Source: an uncultured Prevotellaceae bacterium
Lineage (GTDB): Bacteria; Bacteroidota; Bacteroidia; Bacteroidales; Muribaculaceae
Direction of reading: 5' to 3'
Assembly (NCBI GenBank): GCA_900318535.1
Contig: ONKU01000018.1
Span: 1 to 48,065, forward strand
DNA: 48,065 bases
Part shown: piece after piece, positions 29,849 to 37,889 of the stretch
Position numbering within the stretch: position 1 is the first letter of the stretch
Layout of the letters: each line of letters opens with the position of its first letter
Position numbers and translations under genes: made by a program
Notes under the pieces: generated by a model
Database searches by the model: none
Seen by the model: the letters and a program-made list of their open reading frames with translations, nothing else
Told to the model about the DNA's origin: nothing

Positions 29849-30376
29849 ATGAAAAAGATTTACTTCTACATGATGACTGCTCTGATGGCCATTACGATGG
29901 CCTCCTGCAGCAACTGGGATTCGCCCTACTACATCGATGACATCGTTGGCAGCTGGGTCTCGGAATACGGCAGCGATGGTTACGGCGAATACGACATCTG
30001 GGGATATGACGTTGTCCGTTACGACTTCTACAGCAACTATACGGGACGATATACCTACTATTCAGCCTTCGGACTGGATTATGTGGACTTCAACTGGGAG
30101 ACCCGCGGCGATCGACTCTACATCCGCTACTACGATGGCGACTACGAGAACCTGTACTACGGTTTCGACCGCTACGGCTACCTGATCCTCTCGCTTGACA
30201 GGTACTTCTATCAGTACACGGCTTACAGCCCCAGCGGCTCAGGTTGGTACTACGAACCCGCCAAGACGATGCAGAAGGCTCCTGCCAAGCAGTCCTCCGA
30301 CCTGGTGACCAAGCGTGAAGCCAATGCCAAACTCAAATCGCTGTCCCGCGGCATCATCGTCCGTGACACCGAATAA
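29849..30376 (+). CDS. Tyrosine-rich lipocalin-like lipoprotein
   Basis: The 175-residue protein has a lipoprotein signal with lipobox MASC (Cys20). Residues about 30-128 form a compact beta-rich domain, from IVGSWVSEYGSDGYGEYD to YGYLILSLDRYF, with the IVGSW start and strand rhythm of lipocalin-like domains. About 29 of 175 residues are tyrosine, most of them in this domain. The last 45 residues are Lys/Ala/Ser-rich and probably unfolded. It is flanked by its own -7 box and terminator, so it is a single-gene unit. Ligand unknown. Confidence 0.75.
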   Translation: MKKIYFYMMTALMAITMASCSNWDSPYYIDDIVGSWVSEYGSDGYGEYDIWGYDVVRYDFYSNYTGRYTYYSAFGLDYVDFNWETRGDRLYIRYYDGDYENLYYGFDRYGYLILSLDRYFYQYTAYSPSGSGWYYEPAKTMQKAPAKQSSDLVTKREANAKLKSLSRGIIVRDTE

Positions 30377-30407
30377 AGAGCTAGAGTAACATAATAGATA
30401 GTTGACA

Positions 30408-30449
30408 GTGAGCCCCGAGGTTGAAACACCCGGGGCTCACGATTTTTTT
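30408..30449. terminator. Bidirectional terminator between convergent genes
   Basis: Stem GTGAGCCCCG/CGGGGCTCAC (30408-30417, 30431-30440) followed by T7 rightward. It separates the Tyr-rich lipoprotein gene from tatD. Confidence 0.85.
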
Positions 30450-31092
30450 AATGAGATTGACGACTCATTAGCAGTTGCTGGGCATTGGCTGTGGCTGTTG
30501 TGGTGATTTCGTCAATGGTGAGGTGAAGGGTTTGGGCTGCGAGCGATGCCACTGCGGTGATGGGGGTGTCGCTGTCGTCGGTCTCGATGAGCAGGCGGTG
30601 CGGCGGGGTGATTTTCAAGGCCTCGGCATTGAAACGGGGGCCATAGGAGAGATAGCAGCCTGCGTCCAGCAGGGTGCGTGCCACGTTGGCGTTGCCCCGC
30701 ATGCCGTGGATGACGAGAGTGACATCATCAAGACGGGCATTGCGGCGAGCATCCAGGATGTCTTGAGTCGCCCTGACGTTATGGACCACCACGGGTTTGT
30801 CCAACGCGTGCGCCAATTGCAGATGACGGACGAAGGCCTCCCCCTGCTCCACCAGATGGCCGCCACGCAGGCGATCGATGCCCGTCTCGCCGACGGCGAG
30901 CACCTGGGGGTGACCAGCGCACTGCCGCAACAGGTCAAAATCGCTATCGGTGAGATTCTCCACATTGTCCCACGGATGAAAGCCCACCGAGTACCACAAG
31001 CCTGGCTGCGGGTCGAAACGGCGCGGATCCACGGCGATGAGAGCGCCGGTGGCGTCAAGCCGATGGGTATGGAAGTCGAGGATGTCCATCAT
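30448..31092 (-). CDS. tatD: TatD-family metal-dependent hydrolase
   Basis: The 214-residue protein is a short TatD-type TIM barrel. It shows DFHTHRLD (metal-binding His-x-His near residue 8), [19 protein letters not shown] (metal Glu), [18 protein letters not shown] and LLIETDDSD, the usual order of TatD metal ligands. Members act as 3'-5' DNA exonucleases or DNases. At 214 residues it is shorter than E. coli TatD (about 260). Its ATG overlaps the yidD stop; a second ATG three bases on is equally possible. Confidence 0.9.
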   Translation of the reverse strand: MMDILDFHTHRLDATGALIAVDPRRFDPQPGLWYSVGFHPWDNVENLTDSDFDLLRQCAGHPQVLAVGETGIDRLRGGHLVEQGEAFVRHLQLAHALDKPVVVHNVRATQDILDARRNARLDDVTLVIHGMRGNANVARTLLDAGCYLSYGPRFNAEALKITPPHRLLIETDDSDTPITAVASLAAQTLHLTIDEITTTATANAQQLLMSRQSH

Positions 31093-31349
31093 GGCACGGG
31101 ATCATAGCCGCTGCCGCCCCACGGGTTGCAGCGCAGAATGCGCCACACGGCCAGCGCCAGCCCCTTGAAGGGGCCGTGCTTGCGTATCGCCTGGATGGCA
31201 TAATTGCTGCACGACGGCGTGAAACGGCATGTGGGCGGCGTGAGCGGTGAGATATAGCGTTGATAAAAACGGATGGGCTGGATGAGCAGCCAGCCCAAGC
31301 CGTGCATCACCGCACGGCAAAGACGCCCGATTTCATCGACAATTTTCAT
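31089..31349 (-). CDS. yidD: Membrane protein insertion efficiency factor YidD
   Basis: The 86-residue protein has the family signature [25 protein letters not shown] followed by [21 protein letters not shown] and GYDPVP. It helps YidC insert membrane proteins. It overlaps rnpA by 4 bases at its start and tatD by 4 at its end, so the three are translationally coupled. Confidence 0.96.
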   Translation of the reverse strand: MKIVDEIGRLCRAVMHGLGWLLIQPIRFYQRYISPLTPPTCRFTPSCSNYAIQAIRKHGPFKGLALAVWRILRCNPWGGSGYDPVP

Positions 31350-31762
31350 CTTCCTGCCTCCTCGTTGACGGGTGGTTGTGCTTCACTGGCAGCATGGGCG
31401 ATGCGCTGGAGCAACGACACCATCCTCTCGTTGATGACGCTATAGGGCGCCGGATTGTTGTCCAGATAGACAAAAGCGATGTCCACCCCACAGCCCGCAT
31501 CGTTGAGCGGCGCTTGCAGCAGTTCGCGGCGGTTGAGGCGGTAGGCCTCACGCACACGGCGGCGCAGCGTGACGCGCCCCACGGCATGGCGGATGCGCTT
31601 CTTGGGGATGGAAATGAGGAACTGCACCGGATGCTCACCACGGGGGCGCAGCCTGTAGGCCGCGCGCAAGGGGAACGCCATGAGCGACTTGCCCTCGTCA
31701 AAGAGCAGGTTCACGGCCGTGCGGCTACACAGTTTCTCGTCTTTTTTCAGCTTATAGTCCAT
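31346..31762 (-). CDS. rnpA: Ribonuclease P protein component
   Basis: The 138-residue basic protein supports the RNA subunit in tRNA 5' processing. Landmarks are [48 protein letters not shown] (the RNR motif helix), then [10 protein letters not shown]. In many bacteria it lies beside rpmH; here it follows the hemD-like gene after a terminator and is coupled to yidD, as usual in Bacteroidota. A -7-like box with one mismatch (TAATTTCG, 31771-31778) lies 8 bases before the ATG. Confidence 0.95.
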   Translation of the reverse strand: MDYKLKKDEKLCSRTAVNLLFDEGKSLMAFPLRAAYRLRPRGEHPVQFLISIPKKRIRHAVGRVTLRRRVREAYRLNRRELLQAPLNDAGCGVDIAFVYLDNNPAPYSVINERMVSLLQRIAHAASEAQPPVNEEAGR

Positions 31763-31779
31763 TCAAGATGCGAAATTAT

Positions 31780-31820
31780 AAAAAAAATGGGCACGCCACA
31801 TGAGCGTTGCCCAATTTTTT
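31780..31820. terminator. Terminator between hemD-like gene and rnpA
   Basis: Read leftward, TTGGGCAACGC pairs with GCGTGCCCA with one bulge and runs into T8. A T run also follows on the other strand. Confidence 0.7.
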
Positions 31821-31846
31821 AATTTCCAAACCCTCGTTGACGCCGT

Positions 31847-32815
31847 TTATTTCTTTATATCGGACTTAACAGAGGGCTTCTTGACAGGAGGCGTGGCATC
31901 GACTTGGCCAGCAGCGCCCCCCGAAGCAGCCTTAGGCGTAGCTGGGGTGGCGGTTTTGGCCTTGCGGGTGGCGACAGCCTTCTTGGCGGCAGCCGAACGC
32001 TTGGCGGCAGTATCCTGGCCAGCCTTGCCCTTCTTGGCGGCCTCGCGGGCAGCCTTGCGCTCCTGCTTTTCCTCCTCAGCGCGCACCTTCTTCAGGTACT
32101 GGTCGATGGCACCGGCCATCGAGGGAGCCTCGGGAGTGATGGTGACATCCACCTTGATGCCGGCCTTCTCGGCAGCCTCGAGGGTGGTCTGTCCCATGGC
32201 GGCAATCACGACGTTGCGCTCCTTGTAGTCGGGGAAGTTAGTGGTATAGGACTTGATACCTGCAGGAGTGAAGAACACCAGCATGTCATAATCCAGCGTC
32301 TCGCCCGGCTTGAAGTCGTTGCTCACGGTGCGGTACATCACAGCCTTGACATACTTCACTTTGTTATTGTCGAGCACCACGGCCTTGTCGTTGTGGACAT
32401 CGCTCACGGGCATGAGGTAGGTCTCCTTGTGATGCTTGGCGATGATGGGAATGAGGTCCTCCATGCGTCCGGTCTCGCTGTAGAAAATCTTGCGCTTGCG
32501 GTAGATGACGTATTTCTGCAGATAATGCGCGATGGTCTCGCTCACGCAGAAGTACTTCAGCGTGTCGGGCACATTGTAACGCAGTTCCTTGCACAGGCGG
32601 AAGAAATGATCGATAGCAGTGCGTGCCGTCAGAATGATGGCCGTATAGTCGGGCACATTGATTTTGGACTGTCTAAATTCCCGGGAAGTAAGTCCCTCCA
32701 CTTTGATGAATGGTCTGAAAACCACTTCTACACCATATTTTTTCTCCAGGTCAAAGTAAGGAGACTTTTCAGATGTCGGTTTTGGTTGAGAAACCAGAAT
32801 CTTCTTAATGCTCAT
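31847..32815 (-). CDS. hemD: Uroporphyrinogen-III synthase-like protein with basic Ala/Lys-rich tail
   Basis: The 322-residue protein has a HemD-type fold to about residue 241: KKILVSQPKP at the start, FRPFIKVEGL, AIILTARTAIDHFF, YFCVSETIAHYL, and FFTPAGIKSYTTNFPD with AAMGQTTLEAAEKAG. HemD closes the tetrapyrrole ring. From 242 to the end is an Ala/Lys/Thr-rich tail (KRSAAAKKAVATRKAKTATP) like a histone-H1-type region. No other heme gene is near, and many Bacteroidales lack the early heme pathway, so the true role may differ. It abuts the DUF4271 gene without a gap. Confidence 0.8.
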   Translation of the reverse strand: MSIKKILVSQPKPTSEKSPYFDLEKKYGVEVVFRPFIKVEGLTSREFRQSKINVPDYTAIILTARTAIDHFFRLCKELRYNVPDTLKYFCVSETIAHYLQKYVIYRKRKIFYSETGRMEDLIPIIAKHHKETYLMPVSDVHNDKAVVLDNNKVKYVKAVMYRTVSNDFKPGETLDYDMLVFFTPAGIKSYTTNFPDYKERNVVIAAMGQTTLEAAEKAGIKVDVTITPEAPSMAGAIDQYLKKVRAEEEKQERKAAREAAKKGKAGQDTAAKRSAAAKKAVATRKAKTATPATPKAASGGAAGQVDATPPVKKPSVKSDIKK

Positions 32816-33679
32816 TTAGATATCTATAGACTGTAATATACCACTAATCCAATACGTTAGCCCCGTCACGAGGACTAAGGGTACGATTTCGACGGCGCAA
32901 AGGTACAACAAAAAATAGATAATCGATGTCAAATTGCCATAAAAAATTCTAAAGCCTTTGATTACAAAGACCAACCTCCCTACCAAATACAGTAATGCCG
33001 CTACCGATAATAGCAATTTGCCATTGGCAGGATACAGCATCAGCAGCACCAGCACGGGCAGCAACGCCAATCCCAGGAAAGCCTGGGACGCTTTAAAACC
33101 ATCGATCCACAGCCGTGAACCCACAGAATCAAGGAACGTATAACCCAGCACCTTGTAAACGACCCACTGCGCCGCATAGAAGACGAGCGCCAGCCCCGTG
33201 TAGGCCACCACATGCAGGAAAATGCCCTGTTGCAGCGAGGGTGCAAACACTGGCCACAGCAGCTGCACGGCAAAATAGATGATGAAACCCTCGACAATGC
33301 ACGTGTTGGCGACAAGAGCCGCCTGGATACTGGTCTCATGGACCGTGTGGTCCTCGAACAGATTCTCACGACGGCGCGTCGAGAACATGTAATGGAAAAA
33401 GTTTTCGATATACTTGTGACCCGTGTGATAGCACAGCGCTACTGCCAGCAGTCCCACCAGCAGCAAGGCCATCGACGGGGTGTCGTGAAGCGGTGAGCGG
33501 GCAAAATGCAGGGCCTCTCCGCCTGCAGGGACTTCCATCACAGGCAGTCCGCTGATGCTGCCCAGCGACGTGTCACATTCGGCCGCGGCAGGAAAACCGT
33601 CCAGGTACTGCGGGGCATAATAGGACTCCACAGTATCGACGGCATGGACCGTATCGGCAGGATGGACAGGCTGGGGCAT
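32816..33679 (-). CDS. DUF4271 membrane protein
   Basis: The 287-residue protein has a hydrophilic N-terminal part (1-70) and about six hydrophobic segments from about 78 to 285 (MALLLVGLLAVALCYHTGH, LVANTCIVEGFIIYFAV, VAYTGLALVFYAAQWVVYK, FLGLALLPVLVLLML, LYLVGRLVFVIKGFRIF, IIYFLLYLCAVEIVPLVLV). DUF4271 proteins precede hemD-like genes across Bacteroidota; their function is unknown. It begins 6 bases after the LOG-type gene and ends directly at the hemD-like start. Confidence 0.85.
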   Translation of the reverse strand: MPQPVHPADTVHAVDTVESYYAPQYLDGFPAAAECDTSLGSISGLPVMEVPAGGEALHFARSPLHDTPSMALLLVGLLAVALCYHTGHKYIENFFHYMFSTRRRENLFEDHTVHETSIQAALVANTCIVEGFIIYFAVQLLWPVFAPSLQQGIFLHVVAYTGLALVFYAAQWVVYKVLGYTFLDSVGSRLWIDGFKASQAFLGLALLPVLVLLMLYPANGKLLLSVAALLYLVGRLVFVIKGFRIFYGNLTSIIYFLLYLCAVEIVPLVLVTGLTYWISGILQSIDI

Positions 33680-33685
33680 GATAAA

Positions 33686-34267
33686 TCAATATTTGGACTC
33701 AAATGCTACAGGGCTGTTGTCATCGAGCAGGGCAACGGCATCGGCCGGAGTTGCAGCCACCTGCCACAGCTGGCCGTGAGACGGCTTCATGAAGCCCTCG
33801 TCGATGGCGTGGCGCAGCATCGCCAGCAACGGGTCGTAGTAGCCCCGCGTGTTCAGTATGATGATGGGGACCTTGACCAGGCCCAACTGTCGCCAGGTGA
33901 GCGTCTCGAGCAGTTCTTCGAGCGTGCCCACGCCACCAGGCAGGGCAATGACCGCATCAGCCATGTTACTCATCATCTGCTTGCGCTGGTGCATGTCGGC
34001 CGTGACAACGACATCCATCAGGCGGTCGTAGCACCACCCGTTATCCACCATGAACTTGGGAATGACTCCCGTGACCTCACCGCCGGCGTCGAGCGTGCCG
34101 TCGGTCACGGCGCCCATCAGCCCCACAGCGCCACCGCCGTTCACACATCGCCAGCCACCCTGTGCCAACAGGTTGCCCAGTTCACGCGCATCGGCCAGAT
34201 AGCGCTCGTCGATATTGGCGCTTGAAGCGCAAAAGACGCATACGTTGCCTTTGATTTCTCTTTTCAT
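33686..34267 (-). CDS. LOG/TIGR00730-type Rossmann protein (cytokinin-riboside 5'-monophosphate phosphoribohydrolase-like)
   Basis: The 193-residue protein has the family motifs VCVFCASSANID near the start, VNGGGAVGLMGAVTDG, and ALPGGVGTLEELLE with ITWRQLGLV-like helix. LOG proteins cleave nucleoside 5'-monophosphates to a free base and ribose phosphate; many bacterial members have unknown substrates. It heads a leftward operon with DUF4271 and hemD-like. The -7 box is only 5 bases from the ATG, predicting a leaderless mRNA. Confidence 0.88.
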   Translation of the reverse strand: MKREIKGNVCVFCASSANIDERYLADARELGNLLAQGGWRCVNGGGAVGLMGAVTDGTLDAGGEVTGVIPKFMVDNGWCYDRLMDVVVTADMHQRKQMMSNMADAVIALPGGVGTLEELLETLTWRQLGLVKVPIIILNTRGYYDPLLAMLRHAIDEGFMKPSHGQLWQVAATPADAVALLDDNSPVAFESKY

Positions 34268-34272
34268 GGCTG

Positions 34273-34280
34273 CAAAGGTA
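34273..34280 (-). promoter_or_regulatory. Bacteroidota -7 box (TACCTTTG), probable leaderless start
   Basis: Exact TANNTTTG match on the minus strand with only 5 bases to the ATG at 34267. Confidence 0.55.
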
Positions 34281-34384
34281 CAATTTTTTCATAAAATGGG
34301 GATACGGATGTAACTTTTGGCCGTTTTCAGCGTCTAAAGGATAAAAAATAGGGCAAAAATGCTTGATGACTCATCAAAATGTAG

Positions 34385-34392
34385 TATCTTTG
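34385..34392 (+). promoter_or_regulatory. Bacteroidota -7 box (TATCTTTG)
   Basis: Exact TANNTTTG match 23 bases before the ATG at 34416. Confidence 0.55.
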
Positions 34393-34415
34393 CCGATTGA
34401 AACCAAGAGATTAAG

Positions 34416-34727
34416 ATGAAGCGCGCACTCTACATAGCAGTATGCCTGTTGGCCATGGGTGGCATGAATGCCATTCCCATGCCTGACAATTATACGCCCC
34501 AGCGCCTGGAGAACGTTGCGACGGGTCCTACCGCGCAAGGTGCTGAGGGACGGATTGTCTTCACTGCAGGTAATAGTGACGCCACTTTCAATGTCTATTC
34601 AATTACGGGTCAACTGGTCAAGGTGGTGCGCGTGGCTGCCGACCAGCGCGTTACGGTGGATTTCCCCAAGGGGTTCTATATCGTGAAGTGCAGCAACCAG
34701 TGGTCGCGCAAGGTGGTGGTACGTTAA
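34416..34727 (+). CDS. Secreted mini-protein consisting almost wholly of a T9SS-like C-terminal sorting domain
   Basis: The 103-residue protein has a signal peptide (1-19, MGGMNA end), a short linker, and then, from about 45, the pattern RIVFTAGNSDATFNVYSITGQLV...VDFPKGFYIVK...WSRKVVVR. That is the usual type IX secretion/Por sorting domain rhythm (strand, VYxxxGQLV, GFYIV, KVVVR at the end). In normal cargo this tail follows a large catalytic domain; here nothing is left. It is a complete single-gene unit with its own promoter. It may be a decoy, a minimal cargo, or a domain-loss relic. Confidence 0.7.
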   Translation: MKRALYIAVCLLAMGGMNAIPMPDNYTPQRLENVATGPTAQGAEGRIVFTAGNSDATFNVYSITGQLVKVVRVAADQRVTVDFPKGFYIVKCSNQWSRKVVVR

Positions 34728-34836
34728 TCACTGCTGACATATTGTCGGCCGGAAGACCATGAAAAGATAGAGATAAATGGGCGTGACTGTGTCACGTCCG
34801 TTATTGTTTAACATAAACCGGAAAATCGCCAAAGAG

Positions 34837-36285
34837 ATGATTCTCGCCGAGCTGTTCCCATATGCCAACGTAGTCTACAACATCCTCACGGTGCTGTACA
34901 TCCTGTCTGTGCTGGCTACCGTTGTGGTGGTGTTGAGCGAGAACCGCAACCCGGTCAAGTCGATGGCATGGGTGCTGGTGCTGCTCCTGTTGCCCGTCGT
35001 GGGACTGGCCATATACCTGACATTCGGACGCAGCCTCAAGGGCATGAGGCTGATTTCCCGCTCCGACCTGCGCGAGCTGCGACGGCTGAACGACTACAGC
35101 TACGACAGCGAGCTGGAACAGGGGCTGAGTGACAGTTCCAAGCAGATCATCTCGCTGGTCAACAAGATGGCCGGGCCGCACCTGTTCACGAGTAACGGGA
35201 TAGAGATTTTCACCACAGGACAAGACAAATTCGCCTCCTTGCTGCGAGACATCGAGGCAGCACAGGACTACGTGCACGTGCAGTACTTCATCATCGAGAA
35301 CGACGACGTGGGCGCGCAACTCACCGACGTGCTCAAGCGCAAGGCGCAAGAGGGCGTTCAGGTGAGGGTGCTCTATGACTACGTGGGCTCATTCTACATG
35401 CGTCCCCGTGTGCTCAAGGAAATGCGCCATGCCGGCATCGAGGTGCACCCCTTCTTGGAAGTGACTCCCGCCAATGTGGCCTTCCGCATCAACTGGCGCA
35501 ACCACCGCAAGATTGTCGTTATCGATGGCAAGGTGGGCTATGTGGGCGGCATGAACATCGCCAAGCGTTATGTGACAGGCGACAAGAAGTGGAAGGCCTG
35601 GCGCGACACCCATCTGCGCATCGCCGGCGAAGCGGTGGCCGCTATGGAATACTCGTTTGCCATCGACTGGAACTACACCACGCGCAAATTGATCACATTG
35701 CCCACGATGCACTATGACACGCCACCTGCCAATCCCGAATACATGGTGCAAATGCTGGGCAGCGGCCCCACCAGCCGCTGGAACAACATCTCGTTTGTAT
35801 TCCAGCGCGCCATCTCGCTGGCCACCAAGCGTGTATACATCCAGACCCCCTATTTCCTGCCCAGCGAGGCTTTGCTCAAGACATTGCAGAGCGCTGCACT
35901 GTCGGGCGTTGATGTCAGGCTGATGATACCGCGACGACCCGACTCGTGGATGCTGCGTTTGGCCACCGGTTCCTACATCAAGCAATGTCTGTTGTCGGGC
36001 ATGAAGATTTACTACTATGAGCCCACGGTGATGCACGCCAAGGTGGTCATCACCGACGACGAGTTCGTCACCACCGGCTCGACCAACTTCGACTTCCGCA
36101 GCTTTGAACACAATTTTGAGTTCAACGCGCTGATATACAGCAAGGAATTCAACCAGAAGATGTGTGCCACCTTTGAGGCCGATATGAACAAGTGCTCACG
36201 CGTGAGCATGGGCAAATGGAAAAAACGCCCCCTCGTGCAAAAGGCGCTCGAGTCGGTTATCCGCCTCTTCAGTCCCATCCTGTAA
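34837..36285 (+). CDS. cls: Cardiolipin synthase
   Basis: The protein has two N-terminal membrane segments (about NVVYNILTVLYILSVLATVVVVL and AWVLVLLLLPVVGLAIYL), ENRNPVKSMAW between them, and two phospholipase-D HKD sites: NHRKIVVIDGKVGYVGGMNI and MHAKVVITDDEFVTTGSTNFD. This is the Cls pattern joining two phosphatidylglycerols into cardiolipin. The start at ATG 34837 (482 residues) is preferred because the first helix then begins at the usual distance; an ATG at 34777 would add 20 atypical residues. It is followed by ispE after 10 bases. Confidence 0.92.
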   Translation: MILAELFPYANVVYNILTVLYILSVLATVVVVLSENRNPVKSMAWVLVLLLLPVVGLAIYLTFGRSLKGMRLISRSDLRELRRLNDYSYDSELEQGLSDSSKQIISLVNKMAGPHLFTSNGIEIFTTGQDKFASLLRDIEAAQDYVHVQYFIIENDDVGAQLTDVLKRKAQEGVQVRVLYDYVGSFYMRPRVLKEMRHAGIEVHPFLEVTPANVAFRINWRNHRKIVVIDGKVGYVGGMNIAKRYVTGDKKWKAWRDTHLRIAGEAVAAMEYSFAIDWNYTTRKLITLPTMHYDTPPANPEYMVQMLGSGPTSRWNNISFVFQRAISLATKRVYIQTPYFLPSEALLKTLQSAALSGVDVRLMIPRRPDSWMLRLATGSYIKQCLLSGMKIYYYEPTVMHAKVVITDDEFVTTGSTNFDFRSFEHNFEFNALIYSKEFNQKMCATFEADMNKCSRVSMGKWKKRPLVQKALESVIRLFSPIL

Positions 36286-36295
36286 CCCCGATAAC

Positions 36296-37120
36296 ATGAT
36301 TACTTTCCCCAACGCAAAAATCAATCTGGGTCTGAACATTGTGGAACGCCGCCCCGACGGCTACCACAATCTCGAGACCGTTTTTTACCCCATTCCCTTG
36401 ACCGACGTGCTGGAAATCGTGCCATCACCTGACGGCAACGAGACGACGCTTACCTGTTACGGCAACAAAGTGGATTGCCCGCCCGAGAAAAATCTGGTGA
36501 TGAAGGCCTATCGCCTGCTGCAAGAACGATATGACCTGCCTGCCGTGTCGATGCACCTCTACAAACACATCCCCGACGGCGCCGGACTGGGCGGCGGCTC
36601 GAGCGATGCTGCCCATGCGCTGATGATGCTTAACGGGATGTTTAACCTGGGACTGGCCGACAGCGAACTGGCCACCCTTGCCTCGACGTTGGGAGCCGAC
36701 TGCGCATTCTTCATCTATAACCGCCCCATGCTGGCGACAGGCATCGGCGACGTGTTGTCGCCAGTTGACGTGTCGCTCAAGGGCAAGACGCTGCTGCTGG
36801 TCAAGCCGCCTGTGGGGGTTGACACCCGCACCGCATACAGCCGCGTCACCCCTGCCCCTGCTGCCACGAGTGTGGCAACTACCATTGCCCTCCCTGTAGA
36901 AATGTGGGACGGCTGCTTGAACAATGACTTTGAACCCAGCGTGTTTGCTGCCCTGCCCCAGTTGTGGCTCATCAAGGCACAGATTCTCGACCTGGGAGCG
37001 CAGTATGCGGCCATGTCGGGCTCAGGCTCGACCATTTTTGGTGTTTTCGATAGTGACAAACTGGCAGAGACGGCGGCTGACACTTTTACCGATTGCGCCA
37101 CGTTTGTCCTCCCGCTGTGA
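36296..37120 (+). CDS. ispE: 4-diphosphocytidyl-2-C-methyl-D-erythritol kinase
   Basis: The 274-residue GHMP kinase phosphorylates CDP-methylerythritol in the non-mevalonate isoprenoid pathway. Landmarks are FPNAKINLGLNIVERRPDGYHNLETVF, the ATP loop IPDGAGLGGGSSDAAHAL, ADCAFFIYNRP and the C-terminal MSGSGSTIFGVF. It sits 10 bases after cls; a co-transcribed lipid-related pair is possible. Confidence 0.97.
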   Translation: MITFPNAKINLGLNIVERRPDGYHNLETVFYPIPLTDVLEIVPSPDGNETTLTCYGNKVDCPPEKNLVMKAYRLLQERYDLPAVSMHLYKHIPDGAGLGGGSSDAAHALMMLNGMFNLGLADSELATLASTLGADCAFFIYNRPMLATGIGDVLSPVDVSLKGKTLLLVKPPVGVDTRTAYSRVTPAPAATSVATTIALPVEMWDGCLNNDFEPSVFAALPQLWLIKAQILDLGAQYAAMSGSGSTIFGVFDSDKLAETAADTFTDCATFVLPL

Positions 37121-37186
37121 GATAGGCGCCTTGGAGTGGTTTTTGCACCTTCCAGTAGGTAAACTGAATTTAAACACAACTACGAT

Positions 37187-37768
37187 ATGTCGAAAAAGAA
37201 CAAAAAGAATCAAAACAACGAGGCCAAGGCCGCTCAAGAAGAGATTCAGGAAAAAGAAACCCTGAATGCCGAGCAGCAGGCCAACGAAAACAAGGAAACC
37301 GCTGACAACGACCCCGAAAAAAGGATTGCCGAACTCGAAGAACAACTCGAACACGAGAAGAGTAAATACCTGTTCCTGATGGCAGATTTGGAAAACTTCC
37401 GCAAGCGCACGCTCAAGGAAAAGGCCGACCTGCTCAAGAACGGCGCCGAGAGCGCGATGCGCGACCTGTTGCCGGTGGTTGATGACCTGGAACGCGCCAT
37501 GGATGCCATCAACAAGGGTGGCGACCTCGACAGCCTCAAGGAGGGCGTGGACCTCATCTACAACAAGTTTGTGAAATACCTCGAGAGCCAGCACGTTACC
37601 GCTATCGACTCGACAGGCAAGGAATTTGACACCGACCTGCACGAGGCTGTGACGATGTTCCCCGCTCCCGATCCTGCCATGAAGGGCAAGGTCATCGACA
37701 CGACCATCAAGGGTTACATGATCAACGACAAGGTGCTGCGCCACGCCAAGGTGGTTGTCGGCAACTGA
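37187..37768 (+). CDS. grpE: Nucleotide exchange factor GrpE
   Basis: The 193-residue co-chaperone frees ADP from DnaK. The first 50 residues are a charged, low-complexity head. EEQLEHEKSKYLFLMADLENFRKRT begins the long dimer helix, RDLLPVVDDLERAM ends it, and the beta-wing ends in VIDTTIKGYMINDKVLRHAKVVV. It stands upstream of dnaJ, separated by a hairpin and a heptad array. No hrcA or dnaK is in the window. Confidence 0.97.
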   Translation: MSKKNKKNQNNEAKAAQEEIQEKETLNAEQQANENKETADNDPEKRIAELEEQLEHEKSKYLFLMADLENFRKRTLKEKADLLKNGAESAMRDLLPVVDDLERAMDAINKGGDLDSLKEGVDLIYNKFVKYLESQHVTAIDSTGKEFDTDLHEAVTMFPAPDPAMKGKVIDTTIKGYMINDKVLRHAKVVVGN

Positions 37769-37774
37769 TCGATT

Positions 37775-37803
37775 CAATAACTAAGGCTCGACCTTAGTTA
37801 TTG
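37775..37803 (+). terminator. Hairpin between grpE and dnaJ
   Basis: Perfect 12-bp stem CAATAACTAAGG/CCTTAGTTATTG with loop CTCGA, 7 bases after the grpE stop. The T run is weak, so it may be an mRNA-stability hairpin rather than a terminator. Confidence 0.5.
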
Positions 37804-37805
37804 AT

Positions 37806-37833
37806 GTTTAGAGTTTAGGGTTTAGAGTTTAGA
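37806..37833. repeat. Heptad array, four units (GTTTAGA)
   Basis: GTTTAGA, GTTTAGG, GTTTAGA, GTTTAGA between grpE and dnaJ, looking like a plant-telomere-type repeat. A second, looser run of the same kind (AACTGAA, AACTAAG, GACTAGA, AACTAAC) follows at about 37857-37884. Confidence 0.8.
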
Positions 37834-37889
37834 GAAACTTTAACGAAAAAACCAGCAACTGAAAACTAAGGACTAGAAACTAACGATAT

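Noticed and set aside
34777-34836. Upstream start for cardiolipin synthase
   Set aside because: The extra 20 residues are atypical for Cls, while the ATG at 34837 places the first membrane helix normally. This remains uncertain.
37806-37833. Telomere-like TTTAGGG repeat
   Set aside because: It resembles plant telomere units, but related 7-mers with other sequences occur at five other intergenic sites, so contamination or a telomere is unlikely.
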